Assembly: GCF_914767665.1 (NCBI RefSeq)
Contig: NC_059504.1
Span: forward strand, 34,317,720 to 34,381,719
Direction of reading: 5' to 3'
Source: Harmonia axyridis
Taxonomy: Eukaryota; Arthropoda; Insecta; Coleoptera; Coccinellidae
Length of the DNA: 64,000 nt
Below are positions 44,865-55,381 of the stretch, piece after piece. A program made the translations under genes and the position numbers. Every line of letters starts with the position of its first letter. Position 1 is the first letter of the stretch. A model generated the notes under the pieces. The model was given only the letters and a program-made list of their open reading frames with translations, was not told the origin of the DNA and did not search any database.

Positions 44865-45299
44865 ATGGATATTGAAAAATTACACCAGTTAATTGTTATG
44901 AAGCAAAAACGAGCTAAACTACTAAAGGATACAAGAAAATCACTGCAAATTTCGGAATTGGAGAGAAAAATTTCAGAAGAAATGAAAAGAAAAGAGAAAA
45001 ATGGCGAAATATGTAGATCCGATTTGGAAAAGAAGAAATGTGATGAAACTAAAAAAACAAAAGTGCTCCAAAAGAAACTAGAAAATGCCATATCAGTGAA
45101 GAATGTCCTTGAAAAATTTATTAAAGGATATGCCGGCTTGAGAGCTACGCAATCAATTGTAGCTGAATTATGTAATTATGAGGTGAATCGATCTACTCCA
45201 AGACATCGCAGTTTCATGCACACCACACCTGGAAGAGCTTTATTCGAAGGTTGTCAGGAAGAAGATGAAGAGATTGAAGAATTATTTAAAAGTGACTGA
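44865..45299 (+). CDS. Small coiled-coil protein, unrecognised, probably a host gene
   Basis: 144 residues from the ATG at 44865 (MDIEKLHQLIVMKQKRAKLL). Residues 1-90 are Lys/Glu-rich and strongly helical, with the heptad pattern of a coiled coil (QISELERKISEEMKRKEKNG, KVLQKKLENAISVKNVLEKF). Residues 95-144 form a distinct tail: GLRATQSIVAELCNYE, then STPRHRSFMHTTPGRALFEG, then an acidic end EEDEEIEELFKSD. The tail has potential proline-directed phosphosites (STP, TTP). The longer reading from 44670 adds residues without protein character. No TIRs or LINE tail surround it. An AATAAA follows at 45545. The size and layout recall small cell-division proteins, but I cannot name it. Confidence 0.6.
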   Translation: MDIEKLHQLIVMKQKRAKLLKDTRKSLQISELERKISEEMKRKEKNGEICRSDLEKKKCDETKKTKVLQKKLENAISVKNVLEKFIKGYAGLRATQSIVAELCNYEVNRSTPRHRSFMHTTPGRALFEGCQEEDEEIEELFKSD

Positions 45300-45544
45300 A
45301 GAAGATAATTCCCATGAAAAATTGTACATAACAATCATTTTTAGTTTCTTGTGAGTTCATTACTTTCATCAAATGTATCATGTAAAAATTGTACATAAAA
45401 ATTATATTTTTGATTCTTGAATGTTTAATATTTTGTTGTATAATTATAGGATTAATAAGTTTATTTTTAGTATTAGTAGATGAGTGGTCATCAATATCTG
45501 TACAATTCTCAAAGGGTTCATTATTCCACAAAAATCTTAAAAAT

Positions 45545-45550
45545 AATAAA
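45545..45550 (+). terminator. Candidate poly(A) signal of the coiled-coil gene
   Basis: AATAAA about 245 nt after the stop. Chance occurrence is possible in AT-rich DNA. Confidence 0.35.
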
Positions 45551-45899
45551 ACTATAAAAACTGCATTTACTCCGTTTATTATTACTAGAATTATATCTTA
45601 CACTCCTTAAAGGAAATAAGCATCGAAATTGTGCTCGAATAGTTTGAACCCATATACAGTGTCTTGCAAATCTCTAGTCAAAAATGTGAAAGGAATTCTA
45701 AATTTCTTGTGGGATTTTCTCAAAATTTAATATAATAACAATAATTTTTTCCTAATGCTGCATTTAGATGTTTTTGTGCGGTCCCAACCCTATCGTGATT
45801 TTTCAATTACCTGTTTCCTTATTGGTTTTCCGATTTCTCCTTGAAGAATAAAACCCATAAACCATAAAAATTATTCAAATAAATGTTTTAGAATCTTGA

Positions 45900-46130
45900 A
45901 TAGAAACCAAGATATCACGAAATATTTGGAACAGTTGTTTTTCAGAAATACCCTGCGAATGAGAAAGACAATACATCTAATAACAAGTAGTGGTACTTGT
46001 CCAAAAGAATATGTTGGAAAACGATTTCGGATAAAATTCAAGGAACACGGCATTTTTTAGATACAGGACATAATTTCAAATTTGACCCATTGAATACAAA
46101 AACTTAAGACTCGACCAATTGAACTCTAGA
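45900..46130 (+). pseudogene. Penelope-type GIY-YIG fragment
   Basis: Shifting frames give SSGTCPKEYVGKRFRIKFKE with HG, then TGHNFKFDPLNT. These resemble the CP..YVGKT.R....R..EH part of GIY-YIG endonucleases of Penelope-like elements. No RT was seen beside it. It is a different family from the element at 4642-7516. Confidence 0.45.
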
Positions 46131-46210
46131 AATCATAAAAACAAATTTCATCAAATGAACAAATAGATTTGTGCTGATTACCTCTACTTAATATTTTTTT
46201 CAAGATTCTA

Positions 46211-47060
46211 TAGGGGAGACTGGGGAGGGTTGATACATTTTCTACAAAATGGTTAATATAAAATTTGTGTTTAACATTTACCAATCCATTTATGTTAGAG
46301 CGAAATTTGAGGACTTCGCTTGAACGTTCAGCAATATTTAATAACTGAAAATGGAAATTTCGATCTTGATTATGAGTTTTTGAAATTGTCGATGCAAAGT
46401 GTCTCAAACCCGAGCTCAAACCTCCCTATATATGGAAGGCTTGATACACTAAAAGGGAGGTTTGATACAATAAGAAATCAATCTGTTATTATCATAACAC
46501 TACCTAATTCGTACATGATTCGAATTAAAAATTTATATTTTACTACTGACACTTGCACAGGCTGAATGGCACTCCATTTTTTGATGAAGCTGACGATCCA
46601 GCTTGTATCTACTGCAATTCATTATTGTCGGCGTTCATCAGAAAATGAATCTTTTTCATTTTCGTCCTCAGTATCCAAATCATCAAACACCTTTTTTTTG
46701 TTTTTGCATTTCTGTTTAAAACTTTTCTTTTGAGGTGGGATTAACTGTTTCAAACATCCCTAGAAAACAAATTTAGAAAATATAGGACGTGAATATATTA
46801 TTATATCAAATTGAAGATCTGTACTACTGCAGTAGTGTAATGCAAATTTTTACATCGAATATGTAGGAAACACATTTTAAGCTTAAAAACTCTTGTTTGT
46901 GAAGCGATCGTTGATAGATTTGTTACTGACACTATTTTCACACTCATAAAGGCACTTCCTCGAGCACTTCACGCGATTACGCCTTCTTCGAAGGACCGAG
47001 ACGAGAAATTCGAACATGTATCAAACCTCCCCTTGTATCAACCCTTCCCAGTCTTCCCTA
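46211..47060. repeat. 850-bp TIR element with repeated GGTTTGATAC words
   Basis: TAGGGGAGACTGGGG then AGGGTTGATACA at the left, and TGTATCAACCCTTCCCAG then TCTTCCCTA at the right, are inverted copies over about 27 bp with two differences. The block GAGG(T)TTGATAC recurs inside in both orientations (46435, 46457, 47026), as if for protein binding. The interior has no credible transposase. Non-autonomous DNA element; superfamily not clear. Confidence 0.8.
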
Positions 47061-48576
47061 CTAAATTCTACACTATATAAAAATCAGTATCCACTAATCC
47101 TCACCTGAATAAATAGTTGTCTGACAAAAAAATGAAGAATACTGACTAGGCTGACAGGCAAAAAATATTCAAAGCGTACCATTTGAAGAAAAGTACTTTT
47201 TGGCATTTTCTATAGGTCATTTTTGAGAAATAGCAGTGCAGAAGACTTGAAAACTTTTTGGGAATTCAATAAAGAAATTATATCGAATGGTTTTCAAGAT
47301 ATGACATTTTCAGAAAAAAAAGTGTCTCCGTCAAAAAGGAACACAAATAAATGTTGACAAGTGGCGTTTCTAGAAATCATAATTTTATGGAAATTATAAG
47401 TATGATATAAAAAATTGAGATTAGCATTAAAAAAAAAACAGGGTGGTATATTGTTCTAGCTCTTTTAGACCAGTCTGTAGTCAAAAATAATTTAAGCTTA
47501 CACGCTAAGTACTGTCGATTCCGTCAAAATTTGAACGGACAGATCGGGCACTATTGAGTCTCCCTGTATTAAAGTCTAATGCATTATATCAATGAAATAC
47601 GCAACATCGATGAGGAAATAGTTTCTTCCTTCTACTATGTTCCTTACATTACCCAAACATTAATATCAATAAAGTCCATGATTCGATACCTATTTTCAGA
47701 TTACTCAAAAAATCTTTTTTTTAGCGAACTCGCTGAAACCGGTAGAATAAGTGACGACTAATGATTGCACTCAGGTAATTACATCAAGAGCTCCGCTTCT
47801 ATTTTTCATCCGAGACCTCTGATACCCGAAGCCTTTGTTGAAAAAGTTGTAATGAAAGAAGATATATAGGTACATGGAATGCACATCAATGGCGTCTGTT
47901 GATGAACACAAAGGTGGAAACCCTAAAGACTGCCATCATAATAATTTTTCATTTGCTGTATGCAGAGAAGAATAATTTATTGTGCTTTGTGATATTGTGT
48001 TGTACGTTACATTCGTTGTTTGGGAAATTTAATTTTGAACAATATTGAGATATTTGAACCACCTGATAGAGAATATTTATTAAAATACTTTTTTATTGTG
48101 TTTTATGTTGCTTCAATAGAGTTTACTTGATATTCCAGTTCATGTCAAATTTGCACTGTTCAGTGTTTTTTGAACTATCTAATTTCGATGATTGGGATTG
48201 CAAACGGTATCGATGGAAAAATATGTTATGATTGATAATTGTGTAATTGATGGTATTCACATGAACAACCGTAACACGTTTAAATTGGTTTTTAATTTTA
48301 TATAATTATATTTTTTACCTTATTTACTTGACAGGTCAAGTAAATTTAATGCTAAATATTTAGATACTATTTCCAATTATTTTGTAGGCATTTATTAAAA
48401 ACAAAAAAACATTACTTATGGATTGTTCTTGAAGAGGGAATGTTAGTTTAAATTTATTGTTTTTCATTTCCTTTTATTTTCTGGTAAAATGTGAACTTGA
48501 ACTGTGAAATTGTGAAAATTCTCCATTTCACTATAATGCCTGTGATTTGTCAGCTGTGGCGTTCGTATAGTATATT
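47061..48576. other. Intergenic, no recognised gene
   Basis: AT-rich. One perfect 11-bp-arm hairpin lies at 48322-48345 (ATTTACTTGAC, loop AG). The open frame at 47579-47761 has no domain. Confidence 0.5.
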
Positions 48577-48882
48577 GTGCAAAAAGCATGGCAACTGAAA
48601 CTCAAAATGGGTAAACCAGTGACAATAAAAATGAATGAACCGTTCATTTATCGAGGTAAGTACGGATTACACATGAAATTTTGGGTTATATTTATGGGGG
48701 CAATCGTTTACAGATTCCAGTTCTACACAAAGTTTTTGAAAAAGAATGCTGTGCCTTCCAGAAATATTCCTGTTGGATTTTCTACTACGAAGAAAGAACC
48801 TGAATGTTCTAGTTGTAGATCTGAAAGATTGAGACAAAGAAGTATCAACAAAAAAAACTTGTTGCTCAATAAAACTATTTGA
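48577..48882 (+). other. ORF with a possible THAP-type AVPS box
   Basis: 101 codons; the middle reads FYTKFLKKNAVPSRNIPVGF, followed by EPECSSCRSERLRQRSINKK. The LKK.AVPS arrangement resembles the end of a THAP DNA-binding domain. Sequence before it is not THAP-like. A CAG at about 48711-48713 could be a splice acceptor, so only the downstream part may be coding. It may be an exon of a host or P-element-like gene, or chance. Confidence 0.3.
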
Positions 48883-49128
48883 TACAATAGTAGGAGCAGT
48901 ACAATCTGTTCACAGTGATCAAAGATCACATCGTCCAACCATCAGTGTATAGTTTTAGTACTGACCAAATTGATATGTGATCCTACATATGTGACATTAT
49001 CTCGTTTTTTTGCATTTCACAAAAATTGTGCCAAAGATACATTCATTAAATGCTACTCATTTTAAGTAGAGTTCTAAGTTTCGTTATAACATTTCCAGAT
49101 TTTCCTGAAATACAGAAAAACATGCCAA

Positions 49129-49757
49129 AATGTTTTGAAGGATTAAGATTATTTAAAAATAATGAAATACAACATTTAAAGACTCTGGGTTTCATAATGA
49201 AAAATTTTGGATGGTTCCGGGATATAGGGACATATTTTGTTTTATTCAATGCGCTTGTGAGGTCAAAGTTTGGGTATGGATGAGTAGTTTGGAGCCCCGG
49301 GTATAATGTACATATCAGAGGCTCAGAAAATATACAGAGGCCATTCTTGAAGTACGTTAGTTTTATACTCGATGGTGTTTATCCAAACCGTGGTATACCA
49401 CATGATCAGCTGTTGAGTAGATTCCAAGTTTATTCTCTAGAGCGGCGTCGTACCTACTTAAGTATACTATTTCTTAGAAATCTAAATCATTCATTAGTTG
49501 ACTGTGACTATTTGCTATCACTAGTTGATCTTCATGTTCCTAGACTGCCTGTACGCAGCCCAACTACATTTTATCTACCTTTTCCACGCTCTAACGTCCT
49601 CCTTTTTTCGCCTCTGTATCGTATATGTCATGACTACATGATCATCCAGGATATTGTTGATATTCTTCATTGTAATCAATCTGATATAAGGAGGGCTGTT
49701 CTGGGATCACAGCTTCACTGTGGGTAATAAGTAATAGTAATAGTAATAGTTATAATG
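49129..49757 (+). pseudogene. LINE 3' fragment (RT C-terminal region) with microsatellite tail
   Basis: One frame reads LKTLGFIMKNFGWFRDIGTY, FNALVRSKFGYG, a stop at 49281-49283, then VVWSPGYNVHI, FLKYVSFILDGVYPNRGIPH, LLSRFQVYSLERRRTYLSIL and VPRLPVRSPTTFYLPFPRSN to a stop at 49727. This is the thumb and tail of a LINE ORF2 common in insects. Only one in-frame stop is present. It ends in TAATAG repeats (about 49727-49757), the 3' tail. The RT palm is missing (5' truncation). Confidence 0.78.
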
Positions 49758-51599
49758 TTTATTTCATGAGTAATCTACATTCAAGACAAAATATGGTCAT
49801 TTCATAATATAAGAAAATATTGAAAAAAAAAAAAGGCATGAGCTTATTCTCAATGGGTTTTTTTTCGCTCAAGCCTTGCTCCATTCAATTTGTTTTGGGT
49901 ATTATTATGTTCTTTGTTTTCAGTGTATAAGTTTTAAGTTTCATTTCATGTAAATTTATTTTTCTGTTCTGTAATTGGCCTAGGCTGTAGAATGGTGTAA
50001 TTATTAAATAAATAAAAATAAATAAAATTTTCCAATTAGTATGCAGCAAATGGACAAGTTGTTCATAAATTGATTTTTCAAAAAATCTATAATAGACAAT
50101 CAAAAAATCATACTGAATTTATCATTTTGAAATATTCAAAACTAAGGTACCTTTACCCAATATTGGTAAAATTCTTTAGAAATATTTGAACATGTACTTT
50201 GAAATTCTTTATATTTTATTTCAGGGTATACTGATGATACTTTTTTATCACATTTTATGAAATTATTCGATTAAATTTTCCTTAGCCTAACCATAATATA
50301 ATTGGATAAATAGGTTTCAAATTCAAATTTCAATAATGGGTCATTCAGTTTGGTTTCATTGTGTGACTCTTTTGAAATATTCGTTAGTTATTATGTTCGT
50401 TATTCCTGAAATTTTTGGTTGGAATGTCATTTTTCGTGCCTGCTGGTTGATCATTTAGGAATGATGACTAGGCAAATGCTCAAGTTGAAAGAAATTCTGA
50501 TCAAATTTATATTTCTATCGCTTCTGGAAATCGGTAAAGGGCTTTTACCGAACTACTGTTTCGTCGAAATTTTGCAGTTTTTTTCTGAATAAGATCCGTA
50601 CCGTTGAGAAAATATCCCTAATATTTTGCATCATGATGGAGGTATTGAAGGGCATTGAAAATATGCAAGAATATAAGGGGTGTTCCATTTGAAAAATCAC
50701 TCATTCGTTGAATAATTTTATTTGGGAATACCAATAATTTTATTTGGGAACACCCTGTATATCAGAAAATAATTTCCAGAGATTCAGAATTGAAAGTACA
50801 AAGGGAATGCTTTTCATGTGAATTCCTAAAACGTCTGGTTTGGCAGCTATGGAAGCCTAACGCACTATTGCAGGACCTTGTATATGCGTTGGCCCCTGTT
50901 CCACAAATTCTCAACAGTAAAAATATTATTTCCCTTCTCTGTGAGAGACTGCTCTTATTATTTTTCTTCTCTTATTTCAGTAGTTAATCTAGTGCTTAAT
51001 CAAATATTTCTTCTGAAAATACAAAATGGGGCCTAAGACAATTTACCTACAATTTTTCAGTAAATCATTGTTCATGAAAAATAGTTTTCACTAGTTCATT
51101 ATGTTTTGAAAGAGTTGAAAGAACCCAATTCAAATCCACCAGCCGAACCCACCATCCATTGTTGAATAAATCGTGAAATCAGATCCTCGAGAGATTTACA
51201 GAAAATATTTTATATGAGAAAATGCAACAAAAAAAAAATTCTGCGAATTCCTACTGCCCTTCACCTCTTTAAAAATGTGAAATAATAATTTGAGAATTAA
51301 ATTGAAATTCGTACAGTGAAAAATAATTATCAGAAATCTTTTTTTCTTAACTTCATAATGGCTAAATCATAAAACTGAGAAAAAAATTCACCTTTTCTAA
51401 TTACGAAAGAATTTCCATAAATAAATCACACTCTGAACTATTTTTGAGCATCAATTGATTATTTCGAAAGAAATCAAAATACGTTACGTCACTGCTATGG
51501 ACGACCGTCAGACAAGGAGCTACGCTACGAATGTTGGGCCAATATTCGTAGCTTCTTGTTTTGATGCCAACAATGTTGAGAGCCGATTTCCATTCCTCT
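49758..51599. other. Intergenic, 1.8 kb without gene
   Basis: AT-rich. A mini-repeat at 50676-50759 starts GGGGTGTTCC and ends GGAACACCCTGTA; it contains AATAATTTTATTTGGGAA twice. Nothing else recognised. Confidence 0.5.
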
Positions 51600-53202
51600 T
51601 ATTAATGCTCTGAGATTTTCAGATGCCTATATTGCATGTACGAACTATCGAGCGGTACTACGCCAGCTCTCAAAGGGCTTAACCCAAAGAAAAGTAGATC
51701 CTAAGGTCATAAAGCTTCAATGGTTAGATCACATACAATACCTACGGCAAAGGAGCACAAAGGCAATGAACTTGCTGAAGTGCTTGTCTAATATCAGATG
51801 GGGTGCAAGCAGAGAAAACTTACTCCAGAAATACAATTCCCTGATCTTAGCTCGAATCAGCTACGGTGATGTAGTATACGCATCAGCTAGACGCACATGC
51901 CTAAGCCAACTAGATACAATAGGGAACCAAGCTCTAAGAATAGCAACAGGTGCATTAAGAACGAGCCCAACTATCGCACTTCGCGTGGATGCGAACACAT
52001 TTCCTCTGACTTTTCGCCGAGAGATGCACACATTATTACAACCTCCAAAAACGGCCACAACTCCAGAGCATGTAAACAATGACCTATTCCACGAAGCAAA
52101 CAATTTCTCATCTGAGCCGACACGTACGAGACCATTGAGAATAAGGCACCTTGAACTTATGGAGAAGTACAACATATCCTTCCCCACCACCACCATGGAT
52201 GAGCAGAAACCTCAAAATTAACTCATCCCTTCATAAATGGGGAAAACATAATTTAACAAATAGCTCTCTAAGAAAACTAACTGCCAACGAAATCAATGCG
52301 ATAGACCCAGATCTCATTATCTACACTGACGGTTCTAAGACGGACGAGGGCGTGGGCGCCTCCATAGTCATTGGTGATACAGCACACTCTTGGACGCTCG
52401 ACAAACGATGTAGTGTCTACACATCGGAAATGTACGCCATCTGGCAGGCAACTCTGTACTGCCTTCTGACGTCGAGCAGACGAAACTTAATTTGTACAGA
52501 CTCTATGAGTTCCCTTGAAGCTCTTCAGAACTCTTTCAACACTGATGAGAGAATCAGCAGGGTGCGTGACGTGTCGGTGGAGATTGAGAACACAGGCAGA
52601 GAGATAATATTTCTTTGGATCCCAGCCCACGTAGGGATCCCCGGAAACGAGCTTGCAGATAACGCTGCCAAAGAAGCTATATCTGGACAAGTAGACGAGG
52701 GAACCACGATACCCTACGCAGATGTCAAAACTACCATTACGAACACAATATACGCTGCTTGGCAAGAATATTGGGAAACATATAATGGGCAACTTCGCGA
52801 AATCCAACCCACAGTGCAAAAATGGCCTTATCGAAGAAGGCATGATAGGCGGGAACAGACCGTGTTATGCCGCCTACGACTCGGTCACACTCATCTTACA
52901 CATTCACACTTATTCAATAGATTGACACCACCGAACTGCAAACACTGCAACACTACCCTGACGACCGATCACTTATTTAGATGCGAACGTCCCAAACCTA
53001 TACGCGAACAACTAAAAATTCCGGATAATATTAAAGAGGCACTGAAGGACACCGATGCAATTATAAAATACCTGAGGATAATTGGAATGAACCACAGGAT
53101 ATAGGACGTAGGTACATGAAATAATGTTTAAAAAACTAAATAAAATAAAAATAGAACGCGGCAAAATGACCACGCTGTCGACGCCGCTGGAAAAAAAAAG
53201 AT
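51600..53202 (+). mobile_element. I-clade-like LINE, 5'-truncated, with RNase H
   Basis: Plus-strand 3' part of a LINE that includes the RT tail, an RNase H domain and a C-terminal zinc-knuckle-like motif. After the stop at 53104 there is a short 3' UTR (GGCAAAATGACCACGCTG, GTCGACGCC) ending in an A-run at about 53193-53201. The 5' boundary is not sharply visible. Confidence 0.8.
51700..53104 (+). pseudogene. RT tail and RNase H of the I-like LINE, one frameshift
   Basis: The first frame has WLDHIQYLRQRSTKAMNLLK, ARISYGDVVYASARR and GNQALRIATGALRTSPTIAL. It shifts by one base near 52185-52197, in a run of CCACCACC. The second frame has RNase H with all four acidic sites: IIYTDGSKTD, SEMYAIWQA, CTDSMSSLEAL and GNELADNAAKEA. 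A C-terminal CKHCNTTLTTDHLFRC motif follows. The palm and endonuclease are lost upstream. RNase H with a terminal CC-H-C motif points to the I group of LINEs. Confidence 0.85.
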
Positions 53203-54477
53203 CATAGTTGCACAAAAGGGGTCGCGTACTCGCGTAGTTCAGTAAGTTCAGTTACGAATTCACGCTCGTCCACCAACTACTGAAAGTTAAAATCATTAGT
53301 TAGTATACAGTTCAACCCTCGTTTTATTTCAATCCCTAGCAAAGGATGGTCCTTCAAAGCAAACCAAGTAACAAATTGGTCCTAATCGAACCGGATTAAG
53401 TGCCAGAAATTCATAATCGATAGTTGAGTTCTCGTTAACATAAAGAAAGGTGTACCTACTAATCTCGTACAGTTCTCGTTACAAAGTCTCAATCAGTGAA
53501 TATCAAGCAGAAATCAACAGTTCATCCACACGAATCAAGCAGTAATCAGCATTTCATCTACACACGAAAAGTAGACGCCAGTCAGACGCAACAGCCATCT
53601 TGAATCAAACAAAGCAGGGTTTGAAGAACAACGTTTCATTTCAAGTCGTCAAAAAAGTGAGTCTGTCCATATTATCTATCCAATCCTCTTCCTGAAAAGC
53701 ATTTCTCGATTTGATATTTCATAGTCATATTTTACTCGTAAATTCGCATTAAGTAATTACATAATTATGTCGAACGGGTAATACTAAGGGAGAAAAAGAA
53801 CTGATAAAAGCTTACGAAAAAAAATATGTGCTTACTATTTTTGAGTCCCAGATCACGAAAATGTTATTCGCATTCCTATAATTTCATTAGTTTTTGAGAA
53901 AAAAATTCACAAAGTTTGCACCTCGTAGGTGAGGATATCTATTAAAATAGACCTTCTCCTGGGGATTTTTTCATTTGTACTCGTTCAATATAACACATAT
54001 TCCATATTTCGAGTATTTTTTTTTTGCGAAAAATTGCTTAATTTCATAAAAAACAATGAAAATCGACAGTGTTTACGGATCGAATTTAATCCAAGGTCAA
54101 ATGCTATCAGCTGTTTGAAAAGCGGTGTTGCAACGTACTTATATTCTTTTTATCTTTAACCAACGAGTAGTTCGAATTTGAAAATATTTATTTGTAATCA
54201 TTATGAAATTACCCGTGTACTTTTAGAATTATAGAGTAAATATGCCTTATATTTGTTCGTCGAGAATCAGGATTTAATGGTACCTACATACAAGCAGACC
54301 ATTGTTCTCAGATTTTGAAGCCTCCTTGATAATGCTTTCAAAGGAACGCATATCTTACTATAATTCCACGAGTACAAAAACCGACATCAAAAGGTAGTTA
54401 AAAAACGGACCTAAATGTACTAAAATAAGGAAATCATTGGGTTGAATTCAACTTATAAGGTAGTAAGTTTTATTCAT
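53203..54477. other. Intergenic, no recognised gene
   Basis: 53203-53640 is less AT-rich and includes GGTCCTTCAAAGC and GGTCCTAATCGAACCGGAT, which recalls the leader of LTR retrotransposons, but no coding region or LTR pair follows. The rest is AT-rich. Confidence 0.4.
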
Positions 54478-54546
54478 CTCACCTATCAACTTGATAATTC
54501 TTAAATATTTTTAGAAATATTCAAGTATTATCAAATTGATAGGTGA
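54478..54546. repeat. Hairpin with about 33-bp arms
   Basis: CTCACCTATCAA, CTTGATAAT and AAATATTT on the left pair with AAATATTC, ATTATCAA and TTGATAGGTGAG on the right, with small bulges. Confidence 0.75.
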
Positions 54547-54811
54547 GTTAAATTGAATCAGGATAATTAATATGCACTGTGTCCGTAAAGTATGGAACAA
54601 ATTCATTTTTAGCTGAACAGACCATTTTAAGGAATAATCCTGAAACACATCTATTTTTTATTTTAATTTACCGTATTTTAAAATAATAATCTAATATACA
54701 GGGTGAATTACTTTCGAGTAATGACGTCACCGTCATATTTTTGTCTCAATTTTCGGATTACTCTAGCTTAGCTGATTCCAAAAATGTATCACATGTTGAT
54801 TCCAATTGGTA
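54547..54811. other. Spacer with one CAGGGTG end
   Basis: CAGGGTGAATTAC after TA at 54697-54698 looks like another end of the CAGGGTG group without a clear partner. Confidence 0.4.
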
Positions 54812-55256
54812 CAGGGTGGACAAAAATACAATAGTTTTGTGTGAGCTCATAAAGTAACGCGTAACATTCTTTATTACTTAAATTAACAATATTATCAAAA
54901 ATACTTATTGTCTAGCGGCAATTGGTTTGAATGTAACACCCTGTAGTTTGTTTCATTTTTAGATTAATAAAAATGAGCTATTTCTAAACATGTTTGTTAC
55001 CTACTTGTGGTCTAGCAGACAGAATATGAAAGAAATTATTTCTTATCAATTAAAAAAAAAACATAGTAGTCTAGTTTTTTGGGAAATTATTTTTTTAGTA
55101 ATTTAAGTATTTTTGATAATATTGTTAATTTAACTAATAAAGAATGTTGAAAAAGTAAGTAAGTACAAGTTTCAGTAAATTCCACCGATAAGTTTGGTTC
55201 TGATAATGGCGAGGATAATGGTTTCATTATTTCCATGAATATGTGAACACACCCTG
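54812..55256. repeat. CAGGGTG-type MITE, possibly composite
   Basis: Starts CAGGGTGGAC after TA (54810-54811) and ends ACACACCCTG before TA (55257-55258). Internal arms at 54863-54907 and 55104-55148 are inverted copies (AACATTCTTTATTA, ATTGTTAATTT and partners). A further CACCCTG end lies at 54944, so a short element may be nested or the unit rearranged. Confidence 0.7.
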
Positions 55257-55381
55257 TAACTTTCTTAGGAAAGTCAAATATTAATTTTTTGCAGTCAATC
55301 CATACACGTATTTTTGTATTGTGCAGTATTCTTGTGATATTTGGAGTAATTTATTGGGGATTTTTTGGTTTCTGTATTTAG

